DNA of 64,000 nt, taken from contig NZ_JABZEO010000006.1 of NCBI RefSeq assembly GCF_013385175.1, positions 186,001-250,000 of the forward strand. The letters run 5' to 3'. This DNA comes from Allochromatium humboldtianum. GTDB lineage: Bacteria; Pseudomonadota; Gammaproteobacteria; Chromatiales; Chromatiaceae. Numbering within the stretch: the first letter of the stretch is position 1; each line of letters begins with the position of its first letter. The translations under genes and the position numbers were made by a program. The notes under the pieces were generated by a model. It searched no databases, was not told the origin of the DNA, and saw only the letters and a program-made list of their open reading frames with translations. This document shows, in pieces, positions 1-7,953 of the stretch.

Positions 1-9
1 CACCGCCAA

Positions 10-34
10 GCACGGTTCGCGCGCCGAACCGTGC
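10..34. repeat. perfect 10-bp hairpin before the first gene
   Basis: Arms at 10-19 and 25-34 are exactly complementary around a 5-base GC-rich loop. It ends 15 bases before the first start codon and has no T-run, so it is not a typical intrinsic terminator. It may be the end of an upstream transcript or a translational control hairpin just before the ribosome binding site at 36-43. Confidence 0.5.
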
Positions 35-48
35 TGAGGAGAGTCGCC

Positions 49-477
49 ATGTTGCACTACATGATGAGTGAGGATGGTATGCGCGCGGTCATCGGCCCCT
101 GCGTGGGCGGTTCGGTGCGGCTGTCGATCATTCGGTTGTGCCGTGAACTTGCGATCGAGATTCCACCGGAAACGCTCGACGAGACCACGGACATCGACAC
201 GCTGCGCGCGTTGAATCTGGAGCTACTGATTGAGCGTGGTGAGCGGAGCTGGGCGCGAACGCAAGCGGCTCAGGCACGTCAGGCCGAGCGCGAACGCGCG
301 TTACCCCCGGAGATCGTCGCGCAGGTCGCGACGTTACGCCAACGCGCGCAGTCGGTGCGGGCGCTCGCCCAGTACGCCGATGACTACAGCGCCTACAGCC
401 AGGAACTTGCCCAAGCCGAGCGCCTAGAGCAGGAAGCGGCGACGTTGCTGCATACCGCCTCCCCCATGAACCCCTAA
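49..477 (+). CDS. hypothetical protein of a mobile region
   Basis: A 142-residue protein that I do not recognise. The start at 49 is chosen because a GAGGAGAG ribosome binding site lies at 36-43; an in-frame GTG at 31 would lie upstream of that site. The C-terminal half is rich in Ala, Gln, Glu and Arg and is probably a long helix or coiled coil. It is followed on the same strand by a Gp157-like gene and two more small genes, an arrangement typical of phage or conjugative-element accessory clusters. No function can be assigned. Confidence 0.6.
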   Translation: MLHYMMSEDGMRAVIGPCVGGSVRLSIIRLCRELAIEIPPETLDETTDIDTLRALNLELLIERGERSWARTQAAQARQAERERALPPEIVAQVATLRQRAQSVRALAQYADDYSAYSQELAQAERLEQEAATLLHTASPMNP

Positions 478-535
478 CTCGCCGCGGTCTGTCCCATCGC
501 CGATGGGCGGACCGCCTGCGCCCCGGAGTCAAATC

Positions 536-1042
536 ATGACCGCGAAAGCCACACTGAAACTGTACGAACTGTCCGCCGAGTACCTCGATGCCTTAGAGGC
601 CCTGGCCGAGCTGGAGGATCTGCCCCCCGAGGTGATTGCCGATACCCTGGAGGGACTGGCCGGCGCTTGGGAGGACAAAGCGCTCAATGTCGCGCGCTAT
701 GTGCGCAATCTGGAAGCCGAAGCCGCCGCCATCGAGGAGGCCAGGAAACGCATGGACGCCCGCGCCAAAGCTACGGCGAATCAAGCCGCTCGCCTCAAAG
801 CCTATCTGAAAGCGGAACTGGAGCGCACTGGACTCAAGCCCAAGGCGCCGGATCTGGCGCTGCGGTTGCAAAGTAACCCGCCATCTGTCGTGGTCGATGA
901 CGAAACGCGCATTCCGAACGCCTACCGGCGTACCGAAACTGTCACGACCCTCCTCAAGGCCGACATCAGTGCTGCCTTGAAAGCCGGGAAGACCGTCGCC
1001 GGCGCCCACCTGGAGGCGTCCAAGCGGCTGGTGATTCAGTAA
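536..1042 (+). CDS. Siphovirus Gp157-like protein
   Basis: A 168-residue protein with the layout of the phage Gp157 family: an N-terminal helical part (LYELSAEYLDALEAL), a long charged helix (about residues 55-105), and a beta-rich C-terminal part with the conserved L-x-L-Q-x-N-P-P-S-V pattern and a closing lysine-rich helix (LKAGKTVAGAHL). Members were first described in streptococcal phages, where a role in phage resistance was proposed; the biochemical role is not settled. The ATG at 536 has GGAG seven bases upstream, so the longer reading from 503 is not used. It suggests phage or plasmid ancestry for the left edge of the window. Confidence 0.75.
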   Translation: MTAKATLKLYELSAEYLDALEALAELEDLPPEVIADTLEGLAGAWEDKALNVARYVRNLEAEAAAIEEARKRMDARAKATANQAARLKAYLKAELERTGLKPKAPDLALRLQSNPPSVVVDDETRIPNAYRRTETVTTLLKADISAALKAGKTVAGAHLEASKRLVIQ

Positions 1043-1114
1043 TCCCATTCAACGTGATCAGTCGAGCGCGGTGATCCCATGCGCATCGGGATCGTCGCGC
1101 TCGGGGAGACCAAC

Positions 1115-1513
1115 ATGGATCAGACCATGACAGAGACGCGGTGCAGGGCTCAGGCGCGCCGGATCACGCCGCCCAATGCGCGCTTCTGGCACTGGCATCG
1201 TGATTCATTCGTCAAACTCACCCTGAAACCAGGGCAAGTCCTGTCTCATCAGGTGGGCGGGCCGGATGAGGAAGGCTGGTCATGGCACAGTAACACCTGG
1301 CGCCATGACGGTGATCGCATCACCTGGGAATGGTGTGACGATGGGGTCGATTGCGACGGTCGTCTCACGCAGGGTGGGCGCTTAGTTTGCACGCTGACAG
1401 CCTGCCAGCGGGAGGGACGGGAAGCACCGGAAGGCCAGGAAAGTACGCTGCCGGACTGGGTCAGCGAGCGGTCGTGGCAACGCGACTACAGTGCCGAAGC
1501 CATGGGGTATTGA
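1115..1513 (+). CDS. hypothetical protein, Trp-rich
   Basis: A 132-residue protein I do not recognise. The start at 1115 is preferred over 1079 because GGGGAG lies at 1103-1108 with good spacing. The centre is rich in tryptophan and histidine (RFWHWHRDSF, WSWHSNTW, WEWCDDGVDCDGR) and alternates acidic and aromatic residues, suggesting a small beta-rich domain. It lies 72 bases after the Gp157-like gene on the same strand and probably shares a transcript with it. Confidence 0.6.
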   Translation: MDQTMTETRCRAQARRITPPNARFWHWHRDSFVKLTLKPGQVLSHQVGGPDEEGWSWHSNTWRHDGDRITWEWCDDGVDCDGRLTQGGRLVCTLTACQREGREAPEGQESTLPDWVSERSWQRDYSAEAMGY

Positions 1514-1648
1514 CGATCCGGTTGTGCCCCAAGGAGCCGGGTAAAGATCGAGAGGGGCTTGAGCCACGGAGGGCTTGTGGCGAGTGCTGTTCCTCCTGAT
1601 TGGGGCACGATCGACGATGACACCGCGATCTGTGATGAGGTCTCAGGA

Positions 1649-1939
1649 ATGTCCAAATTCGAAGTACACTGCCAAGAATCCGTGGCCCTCTTCGGTCAAC
1701 CTTACGCCGAGGTGCATCGGTGGCTGGATGCGTTGGCCGGGAGCGAACGCTATGGGATGCGCCATCGTCGAGTGCGTCATCATGAAGCGGGGATTCGCGA
1801 GGCGATGCGGTTGTTCGGTGACACAGTCGGGCCGGTGGCACGACAGCACATTGTCTCGGATCTGAAGGAGGAGGGGTGGACGGAGTCTGATCCCTTTCCG
1901 CAGGATGAGGCGGACTATGTGCGGATGGGGCTGTTTTGA
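1649..1939 (+). CDS. small conserved protein, DUF6915-like
   Basis: A 96-residue protein with a striking His- and Trp-containing core: VHRWLD near residue 25, HRRVRHHEAGI near residue 44, then ARQHIVSDLKEEGW and a DEADYVRMGLF end. This pattern fits a small family of unknown function found in phages and plasmids (I believe DUF6915; from memory). The start at 1649 has GAGG at 1637-1640; a TTG at 1559 would give an N-terminus unlike the rest. The clustered His residues could bind a metal, but that is inference. Confidence 0.65.
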   Translation: MSKFEVHCQESVALFGQPYAEVHRWLDALAGSERYGMRHRRVRHHEAGIREAMRLFGDTVGPVARQHIVSDLKEEGWTESDPFPQDEADYVRMGLF

Positions 1940-2023
1940 TCCCTGATAGCTTGAACTCGTGTTTGTGGGCGTAATCACTCACTATAAAGCAAACGGAACA
2001 GCCAGCGATCTCTTACTTTAATA

Positions 2024-2038
2024 CACCTCGCCGAGGTG
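2024..2038 (-). terminator. weak hairpin after the flagellin gene
   Basis: A 6-bp stem (CACCTC/GAGGTG) with a 3-base loop directly downstream of the flagellin stop codon on the minus strand, followed by a short AT-rich stretch instead of a clear U-tract. It is a possible weak terminator only. Confidence 0.35.
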
Positions 2039-2040
2039 CC

Positions 2041-4194
2041 TTATTCTCCAGTCCGCAACAGTTGCAGCACCTGTAGCGCCGAGGAATTAGCCTGGGCTAG
2101 CATGGCTGAACTACTTTGCTGGAGAATCTGAGAGCGCGATAAAGCCGCTGTCTCGGCGGCAAAGTCCGCATCCTCAATCCTGGATCGCGCGGCCTCACTG
2201 TTCTGCGAAAAGTTTGTAAGGTTGTTGACCGTAAACTCCAGGCGGTTCTGATAAGCGCCGATCTTGGCTCGAACATTGTTCACCCGATTTAGCGCGTTAT
2301 CGATTGCTTGGATCGCCTTGTTCGCGCCCTCCACCGTGGCGATATCGATTTTGCTTAAAGACTGCCCACCCTGCCCGCCGCCGTAGTTCCCCGTCAGCAA
2401 GCCAGTAGTTATAAGATTATTGCTCAATCCGGAGGTAATCTCTATTTCGCGATCGGATTGCAGCGTGTAAGACCCATTAATCGTACCATCAACCACGCAT
2501 CCTGCCAAATCTCCATTGAACAGTTGGGGAAAAATTGGTTTTCCTATTTTATCAATCAACATCACACCACCACCCTCTGCTGTTCCATCAACTCCGGTGT
2601 CAACCGCAATGACTCCTGTTTGCCCAGAAATGGCGTTGACTTGCCGAACAAGCATCGCCCGATTATAACCCGACTTATCCGCTCCTGCTTGAGCGGCAAA
2701 GCCAGCAATCTCAACCCCATTAATTGATCCCGTGACCATTCCAGCTACAGTTCTCTGAGTTCCATGATTGACGGCTCGGTTTTCCTGCATGACTGCCACA
2801 ACTCCGGTTTTATCACTGATCGAATTAATGGCTGAAACTACGTTATTGATGCCTGAATCGGATTTAGGGACGGGCACCCCATTAATAAGCGTGGCACCGG
2901 TTTGCGTATTCCAATACACGCGGTTGCCTGTATCGATCATGTTAACCGGCGTTGAGACTAAGCCGGTTTTTGTTCCATTATAAGCGCCTACTCGAAATCC
3001 GGCGTTTTCTGCCCGCCCGAAGACGTTGTTATCGATATGGATGTCTTGACCCTCAGTTGCGACTAAGGTCATTGTTGCAGTGAAAATACCCGAGACAGCC
3101 GAGTCAAAGCCGTCTGTAAAATGAAGTCCAGTCATCCCGGTCAACAAAACACTACTCGGTGGCCCAAAGGGATTGCCGCTCTTGTTTGCCAGTACAATGT
3201 TTCTGCCGTCCGCCGCCTTCAAAACAATGCCGGACTCATCTTTTTCGGTATCAATCGCAACAACTCCGGTCTGCTCCGAGACCTGATTAATAGCAGCGAC
3301 GATCCCTGCACGGGTCGCAGTGGGATTTCCAGCCATCACATGGACATTGATATCAATCCCATTGACCTGAATAGCTCCAGCGACATCCGTCCAAGCTGGC
3401 GACATGGGATACCCACTGACAATGGTTTCACCCACAACCGCTTTAACTCCACTTTCCTTAGCCTTGGCGTTGATTGCAGCGGCAATAGCAATGGTGCTCT
3501 TGTCTTTGCCCATAAATGAGGCGGTGTCTGCGCTTGCTATAGCTCCACCAATCGTCACCCCATTTATGACTAAATCTCCTTCCCGGAAAGCTGGGAGTTT
3601 TTGTGTTGCTAAAATTCCCGTCGTATCAGTCTCTCCACCGTAGGCACACCGCTGAAACGACCCTAAACCAGCGCTATCCGAAATCCCTAGACTGTCCGCA
3701 TCGATTTTTCTAACAGCGACTTTCATCTTTTGATCGAAGTCGGCTCCAACCTGGATATCGAGATCCAAAGCCGATCCATCCAGCAATTTGAGCCCGTTAT
3801 AGTCTGTGGTTTTGGATACCCGATCGATTTCAGAAACCAGTTGATGCAGTTCTGCGTTTAAGGTTTCGCGATTACCCTCTGTGTAGGTGCCGTTTGCAGA
3901 CTGTACCGACAATTCACGCATACGCTGCAACGCCGATCCAATCTCGCTCAAAGCCCCCTCGGCAGTCTGTAACAACGAAATCCCGTCACTGCTGTTCCTC
4001 GTTGCTTGATTCAGTCCCCGGACCTGTGCAGTCAGGATTGTGGAAATGGCCGATCCGGCGGCGTCGTCTTTGGCAGAGTTGATCCGCTTACCGCTGCTCA
4101 GCCGCTCCATGGCCTGGGCAAGGCTAGCCTGTGATGTACTGAGATTGCGCTGAGACTTCAGCGAGGCAACATTTGAGTTGAGGACCATAGGCAT
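2041..4194 (-). CDS. fliC: flagellin with a long variable centre
   Basis: Flagellin, the subunit of the flagellar filament. The N-terminal D0/D1 part (MPMVLNSNVASLKSQRNL, then LAQAMERLSSGKRINSAKDDAAG) and the C-terminal D0/D1 part (ARSRIEDADFAAETAALSRSQILQQ to LLRTGE) are canonical. The centre, about residues 190-570, holds several flagellin_IN-type repeats (ING..I near a SAIN/AINQ..TGV segment, at least four copies) that build surface domains. At 717 residues it is clearly longer than the usual 280-500. The start at 4194 gives the family-typical N-terminus; the open frame continues 19 codons further upstream. No flagellar neighbours are in the window, so it stands alone. The gene has lower GC than the core genes. 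Confidence 0.9.
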   Translation of the reverse strand: MPMVLNSNVASLKSQRNLSTSQASLAQAMERLSSGKRINSAKDDAAGSAISTILTAQVRGLNQATRNSSDGISLLQTAEGALSEIGSALQRMRELSVQSANGTYTEGNRETLNAELHQLVSEIDRVSKTTDYNGLKLLDGSALDLDIQVGADFDQKMKVAVRKIDADSLGISDSAGLGSFQRCAYGGETDTTGILATQKLPAFREGDLVINGVTIGGAIASADTASFMGKDKSTIAIAAAINAKAKESGVKAVVGETIVSGYPMSPAWTDVAGAIQVNGIDINVHVMAGNPTATRAGIVAAINQVSEQTGVVAIDTEKDESGIVLKAADGRNIVLANKSGNPFGPPSSVLLTGMTGLHFTDGFDSAVSGIFTATMTLVATEGQDIHIDNNVFGRAENAGFRVGAYNGTKTGLVSTPVNMIDTGNRVYWNTQTGATLINGVPVPKSDSGINNVVSAINSISDKTGVVAVMQENRAVNHGTQRTVAGMVTGSINGVEIAGFAAQAGADKSGYNRAMLVRQVNAISGQTGVIAVDTGVDGTAEGGGVMLIDKIGKPIFPQLFNGDLAGCVVDGTINGSYTLQSDREIEITSGLSNNLITTGLLTGNYGGGQGGQSLSKIDIATVEGANKAIQAIDNALNRVNNVRAKIGAYQNRLEFTVNNLTNFSQNSEAARSRIEDADFAAETAALSRSQILQQSSSAMLAQANSSALQVLQLLRTGE

Positions 4195-4264
4195 GACAGC
4201 AGACTCATTAAATCCCTGTTGAGTGCGTTGACTTTTGCCCTGCGACGGCATCCGGAACCAGCAA

Positions 4265-4282
4265 CATAAACAATTGTTTATG
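4265..4282. promoter_or_regulatory. perfect 18-bp palindrome upstream of flagellin
   Basis: CATAAACAATTGTTTATG reads identically on both strands and lies 71 bases upstream of the flagellin start. Its symmetry and AT-richness fit an operator for a dimeric regulator. I could not find a convincing sigma-28 promoter near it. Confidence 0.4.
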
Positions 4283-4753
4283 AAGATTTCTTGCTACCGG
4301 CTGATACTGTGCATAGGCGCATCATCGTCTTCGCGCGTGGAGACTGAATCAATGAAAATCAAATTCCGTGCCAGATTTGCTCGATATTTGCTCGTTTTAT
4401 GGTGAGGCAGTTCAAGCATTGCTGTGCAAGCCATGCGGCTTCAATCTCAACGCGGGCAGCTGCTGTCGCGTACCGATTCTGAACTTGGTATTTTGTGTGC
4501 GTGACCGACTTTCAGCGACAAACATCAGATTCCGTCAAAATGTTGACGTTTTGAGTTTGCGCGGTGAGCCTGGCTCAGAAGGCATTTGAGTTCATCCAGG
4601 TGTTGGTGGAGATGACGGGAGCCACCGCGCTGGTCAGCGAGGAACCAGAGGGCTGAAAGGCTGAAGATCGCCGTGTTCAAGTCCAGGGACGGGCTGGACA
4701 CGGGCGATAACAGGGGGTTGGACGTTGCAGGTCGCCAAGGCGCTGTATCACGG
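4283..4753. other. intergenic stretch without a supported gene
   Basis: About 470 bases between the flagellin and the PIN-domain gene. Short open frames occur but none has a convincing ribosome binding site or recognisable protein. I see no RNA gene here. Confidence 0.5.
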
Positions 4754-5281
4754 TCAGAGGAGGTCGCCAAAGGAGGCGATCTTGAGGCGAAACCGATGAA
4801 ACGTTGCCCAATCCTGCTTGATGGCATCGGCTTCGGCCACGGTCAGCAGGGTTTCTTGCAGCATCGAGCACATGAGATCCTGAGTCGTCAGGATCTTCAA
4901 GGTGGCGTGGCAGCGCTCGGCCTGCTTGATCGCCTGTTTGTCGTCCATCGCCAGGCGGTACTGACGATGCAAGGCGACGGCGATACAGGCGCACTCGCCC
5001 TCACCGAAGCGCTCGAATCCGATCCAGCGCGCGAATGTCTCGACCTCGTCGGGGTCGGTAATCTGGATGACTTCAAGGATGCCCTGCTCCACGGCGCGAT
5101 CGAGACGACAGACTTGCTCGCCATAGTGCGTGGTGACTTCGTGGCGGACGTGCTCGGTAATGAAAAAGCGGCACGAGTGCCGCTCAATCAAATCCAGGCG
5201 GTCGATGGCTAAAAAATTGATGAGAACCGAGGTGTCGGCGATAATGATCGAGTGCGAATCTTTTACTTCTCGTGTCTCCAT
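4754..5281 (-). CDS. PIN-domain protein, putative toxin
   Basis: A 175-residue PIN-like nuclease domain protein. The acidic residues expected for metal binding are visible: Asp16 in IIIADTSVLINFL, Glu48 in HVRHEV, Glu95/Glu97 in FGEGECACIAVA and Asp114/Asp115 in LAMDDKQA. PIN toxins cleave RNA, often tRNA or mRNA. Its ATG overlaps the stop codon of the upstream XRE-ImmA gene by one base (TAATG), which predicts translational coupling and a toxin-antitoxin-like pair. Toxicity and target are not shown by the sequence. Confidence 0.75.
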   Translation of the reverse strand: METREVKDSHSIIIADTSVLINFLAIDRLDLIERHSCRFFITEHVRHEVTTHYGEQVCRLDRAVEQGILEVIQITDPDEVETFARWIGFERFGEGECACIAVALHRQYRLAMDDKQAIKQAERCHATLKILTTQDLMCSMLQETLLTVAEADAIKQDWATFHRFRLKIASFGDLL

Positions 5282-6525
5282 TAGTCCTCGTCCTTGACGG
5301 CTTCCGCCAATTCGATGAGCGTAGCACCCGAGACACCGAGATTTTTACTGAGATCGAGCAGGCGTCCGCGTGAAATCTCTTCCCGGCGGTAAGCTTCGAT
5401 CGCCAGTTGTACAATCTGGGTCTTCAATTCACGGTCTTCCCGCTCGGGTTTTTCAGGTTGCTCCATATCATCCAACATCTGAAGGAACGATAGAAACGCT
5501 CTAGCTTCGCTCTCACGGCTCAGGAGCTTGTTGCATTCGGCCGGTGAGACCAGCGACAGACTGCGCAGCCGAAAGATAGCGGCCTTGTAACTGACGCCAA
5601 AGTGATGCGCCAGGAGCGCGGCATCCTGATGGGTGATCGCTTGCGAACCCGGCGCCGGGCGCGTTTGGGTCTCGATGCGCCCTTCCGTGGCAACATCAAA
5701 GATCGCGTGTTCTTGGCGGCTCGGCTGTCCCTTATCTAAGGAGCGAATGAAGTCGGTGACACCATCAGCAGGCATCAGAAAGGCGGCAGCAAAGGCATTG
5801 GCCCGTTTCTCGATCAGTTCCGGGGCATTTTCGCGCGTCGAGACCGTGGCGGTGCGTTCACGATCAAGCAGGGCATGGGCGTATTCATGAGCATAGGAGA
5901 ACCGCTTGCGCGCCCGCGCATGGGTGTAGTTGACCAGAATCGCCATACCGATGGAGGCATGGCGCAGAAACAGTCCCGACATCTCATCGGGCAGATGCAC
6001 GCCCGCCGACCAAATCCCCTGATCGGCAATCAATTCGCTCATATCGCCAATCGGCGTTGGTCCCAGACCAAGCCGTTTGCGCTCTTGCGCGGCGACATAT
6101 TCGCCGTGTTGCACGGCTTCACTCGGCGTTTTGGGGGTGGCCACAGCGTAGGCGGGTGGTCCGCTCCGTTCAGGACGCCCGAGCAGACGCTCTAAGGCGC
6201 ACCCGTCCAGGCACAGGCGCAAGCAATGCTGCACTTGGTCATTGACCTCACCGCTCGCCTCGATGCCGGGCGCCAAGCGATGCAGGGCCACCAGCCAATC
6301 CTCCTCCTCGATGGCCGCTGGCTGAAAGAAGTCCAGGATTGACCGCCGATACAGCTCCGCTAGGCGCGACAGTTCAAAGGTGGAGACCGCGCGCTTGCCG
6401 GCTTCCAGTTGGGTGATGGCGGTACGGGGTAGACCGATGGCCTCAGCCACCGCTTGTTGGCTCAACGCTCTGTTTTCGCGCGCTTCGCGGAGGCGCGCGC
6501 CAAGGGTAATGGGGTTAAAAGACAT
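5281..6525 (-). CDS. XRE regulator with ImmA/IrrE-type peptidase domain
   Basis: A 414-residue protein with an N-terminal helix-turn-helix (residues 8-65: LREARENRALSQQAVAEA, then AITQLEAGKRAVS) and an ImmA/IrrE-like metallopeptidase domain with HEYAH at 213-217 and the downstream EKRANAFAAAFLMP segment. The family includes peptidases that cleave repressors and antitoxin-like regulators linked to PIN or RES toxins. Here it is directly coupled to a PIN gene, so it is probably the regulator and antidote of that module. A C-terminal segment (about residues 290-414) contains a second possible DNA-binding helical region. It probably autoregulates the pair from the AT-rich region upstream of 6525. 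Confidence 0.8.
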   Translation of the reverse strand: MSFNPITLGARLREARENRALSQQAVAEAIGLPRTAITQLEAGKRAVSTFELSRLAELYRRSILDFFQPAAIEEEDWLVALHRLAPGIEASGEVNDQVQHCLRLCLDGCALERLLGRPERSGPPAYAVATPKTPSEAVQHGEYVAAQERKRLGLGPTPIGDMSELIADQGIWSAGVHLPDEMSGLFLRHASIGMAILVNYTHARARKRFSYAHEYAHALLDRERTATVSTRENAPELIEKRANAFAAAFLMPADGVTDFIRSLDKGQPSRQEHAIFDVATEGRIETQTRPAPGSQAITHQDAALLAHHFGVSYKAAIFRLRSLSLVSPAECNKLLSRESEARAFLSFLQMLDDMEQPEKPEREDRELKTQIVQLAIEAYRREEISRGRLLDLSKNLGVSGATLIELAEAVKDED

Positions 6526-6815
6526 GGTCGTCTTCTCCGGGTGAGTGTCTTAGTTTATTGTTTTTTAAATAAATTATAACATATTTATGCAATTTTGGAA
6601 AAATTATACTTGACCGTTCGATTTTCAAACTATAGATTAAAACCTATGTTTGGCATTGGTTTTTTAATGGCAGTCATTTCAAGCAGATAGGAGCGGGCGG
6701 CGCGGCTTCCAGCTAGGTTTGACGCCCCCCAGGTGAGCAAGTCTGCTAAGACAGCGGCCGGATCAGCTCTGGAACAACAACCAGGGCTCTAAAGATTGAA
6801 AGGAGACTTATAAGT
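6526..6815. promoter_or_regulatory. AT-rich divergent promoter region
   Basis: This 290-base gap separates the minus-strand XRE-PIN pair from the plus-strand three-gene operon. On the plus strand TTGACC at 6611-6616 and TATAGA or TAGATT at 6632-6639 could form a sigma-70 promoter with 15-17 bases of spacing, leaving a 5' leader of about 170 bases. The AT-rich stretch 6545-6650 may also hold the minus-strand promoter. The call rests on consensus matching by eye. Confidence 0.35.
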
Positions 6816-7952
6816 ATGCCCCATCGCATTATTTTTTATCCGGTTGGAAACGGCGATAGCAGCCAGATAGTTCTGGATAACGGCAAGCGCATTCTGTTTG
6901 ATTTTCGTCACACTAAAAAAAGCGAAGACGAAAGCAATCCAGAAATAGACTTAGCAGCACAACTCCGAAAAGAGCTGGAAAATGTGGATCGCGACTACTT
7001 TGATGTTGTCGCTTTTACTCACGGAGACTCAGATCATATCGAAAACAGTACAGAGTTTTTTGAACTTCTACATGCCAAAAAATATCAAGGCGATGGTCGA
7101 ATAAAAATCAATACACTTTGGGTTCCCGCTGCCATGATCCTGGAGTGCGCTACCAATAAAGAACAAAGCTCCGAATTTGTTATTTGGCGTGAAGAAGCTA
7201 AATACCGTTTAAAGGAAGGAAAAGGCATTAGAGTATTTTCCAAGCCAGATAAACTAAAAAATTGGCTTGAAAAAAACGACCTTACCCTTGACTCTAGACG
7301 CCACCTTATAACAGATGCCGGCTGTTTAGTCGATGAATTTAACATTAATAGCGACGGGGTCGAATTTTTCTGCCACTCGCCGTTTATCAAGCATGTCGAT
7401 GAAGGAGAAGATCTTCGTAATTCAGCAGCTCTGATATTTAATGTCAGATTTCAACAGAGCGGTAGCAATTATGACTATTTGGCAGTAGGTGACACGGAAT
7501 GGCTTGTATTGGAAGATATCGTTCAGGCCACGAAAAATCACAACAATATGGACAGACTCGCATGGGACATCTATAACATTCCTCACCACTGTAGCTATCT
7601 TGCCCTTAGCGACGAAAAGGGTGAAATTGAAACGACCCCGAAACCACTTGTTAAGGAACTCCTAGAAAACGGCAAAGAAGGAGCGTATATGATTAGTTCA
7701 AGCAGACCAATTAAAGACACTCAAGAAGCTAGGGAGCAGCAACAACCTCCACATATTCAGGCTAAAAACTGTTATGTGCGTTATCTAAAAAATGTCGGTG
7801 GTGCAAAATTCTTAGCTACCATGGAAACACCAAATACTACCAAGCCAGAGCCGATAGAGTTCAAGATTGATGGCTGTGGCATCAGTTTAGATAAAAAGCT
7901 TATGTCTGCTGCTACTGTGATCACATCGTCTCGTGCGCCAAGGGCAGGATAG
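6816..7952 (+). CDS. ComEC-like metallo-beta-lactamase-fold protein
   Basis: A 378-residue protein with the metal-binding motif of the ComEC type: THGDSDHIEN at residues 68-77 (H-x-D-x-D-H), GDTEW in the middle and IPHHCSYLALS, equivalent to the PHHGS motif of ComEC hydrolases. No membrane segments are visible, so it is a free soluble enzyme, possibly a nuclease or phosphodiesterase. The ribosome binding site AAAGGAG precedes the ATG. The C-terminal tail is basic and small-residue rich and ends in RAPRAG, that is, in a C-terminal glycine. It is the first gene of a tight operon with an E2-E1-JAB fusion and a patatin, where a C-terminal Gly could be the group activated by the E1 (inference). 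Confidence 0.85.
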   Translation: MPHRIIFYPVGNGDSSQIVLDNGKRILFDFRHTKKSEDESNPEIDLAAQLRKELENVDRDYFDVVAFTHGDSDHIENSTEFFELLHAKKYQGDGRIKINTLWVPAAMILECATNKEQSSEFVIWREEAKYRLKEGKGIRVFSKPDKLKNWLEKNDLTLDSRRHLITDAGCLVDEFNINSDGVEFFCHSPFIKHVDEGEDLRNSAALIFNVRFQQSGSNYDYLAVGDTEWLVLEDIVQATKNHNNMDRLAWDIYNIPHHCSYLALSDEKGEIETTPKPLVKELLENGKEGAYMISSSRPIKDTQEAREQQQPPHIQAKNCYVRYLKNVGGAKFLATMETPNTTKPEPIEFKIDGCGISLDKKLMSAATVITSSRAPRAG

Positions 7953-7953
7953 T

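Noticed and set aside
4368-4589. small plus-strand gene after the flagellin promoter region
   Set aside because: No ribosome binding site and no recognisable or balanced protein sequence.
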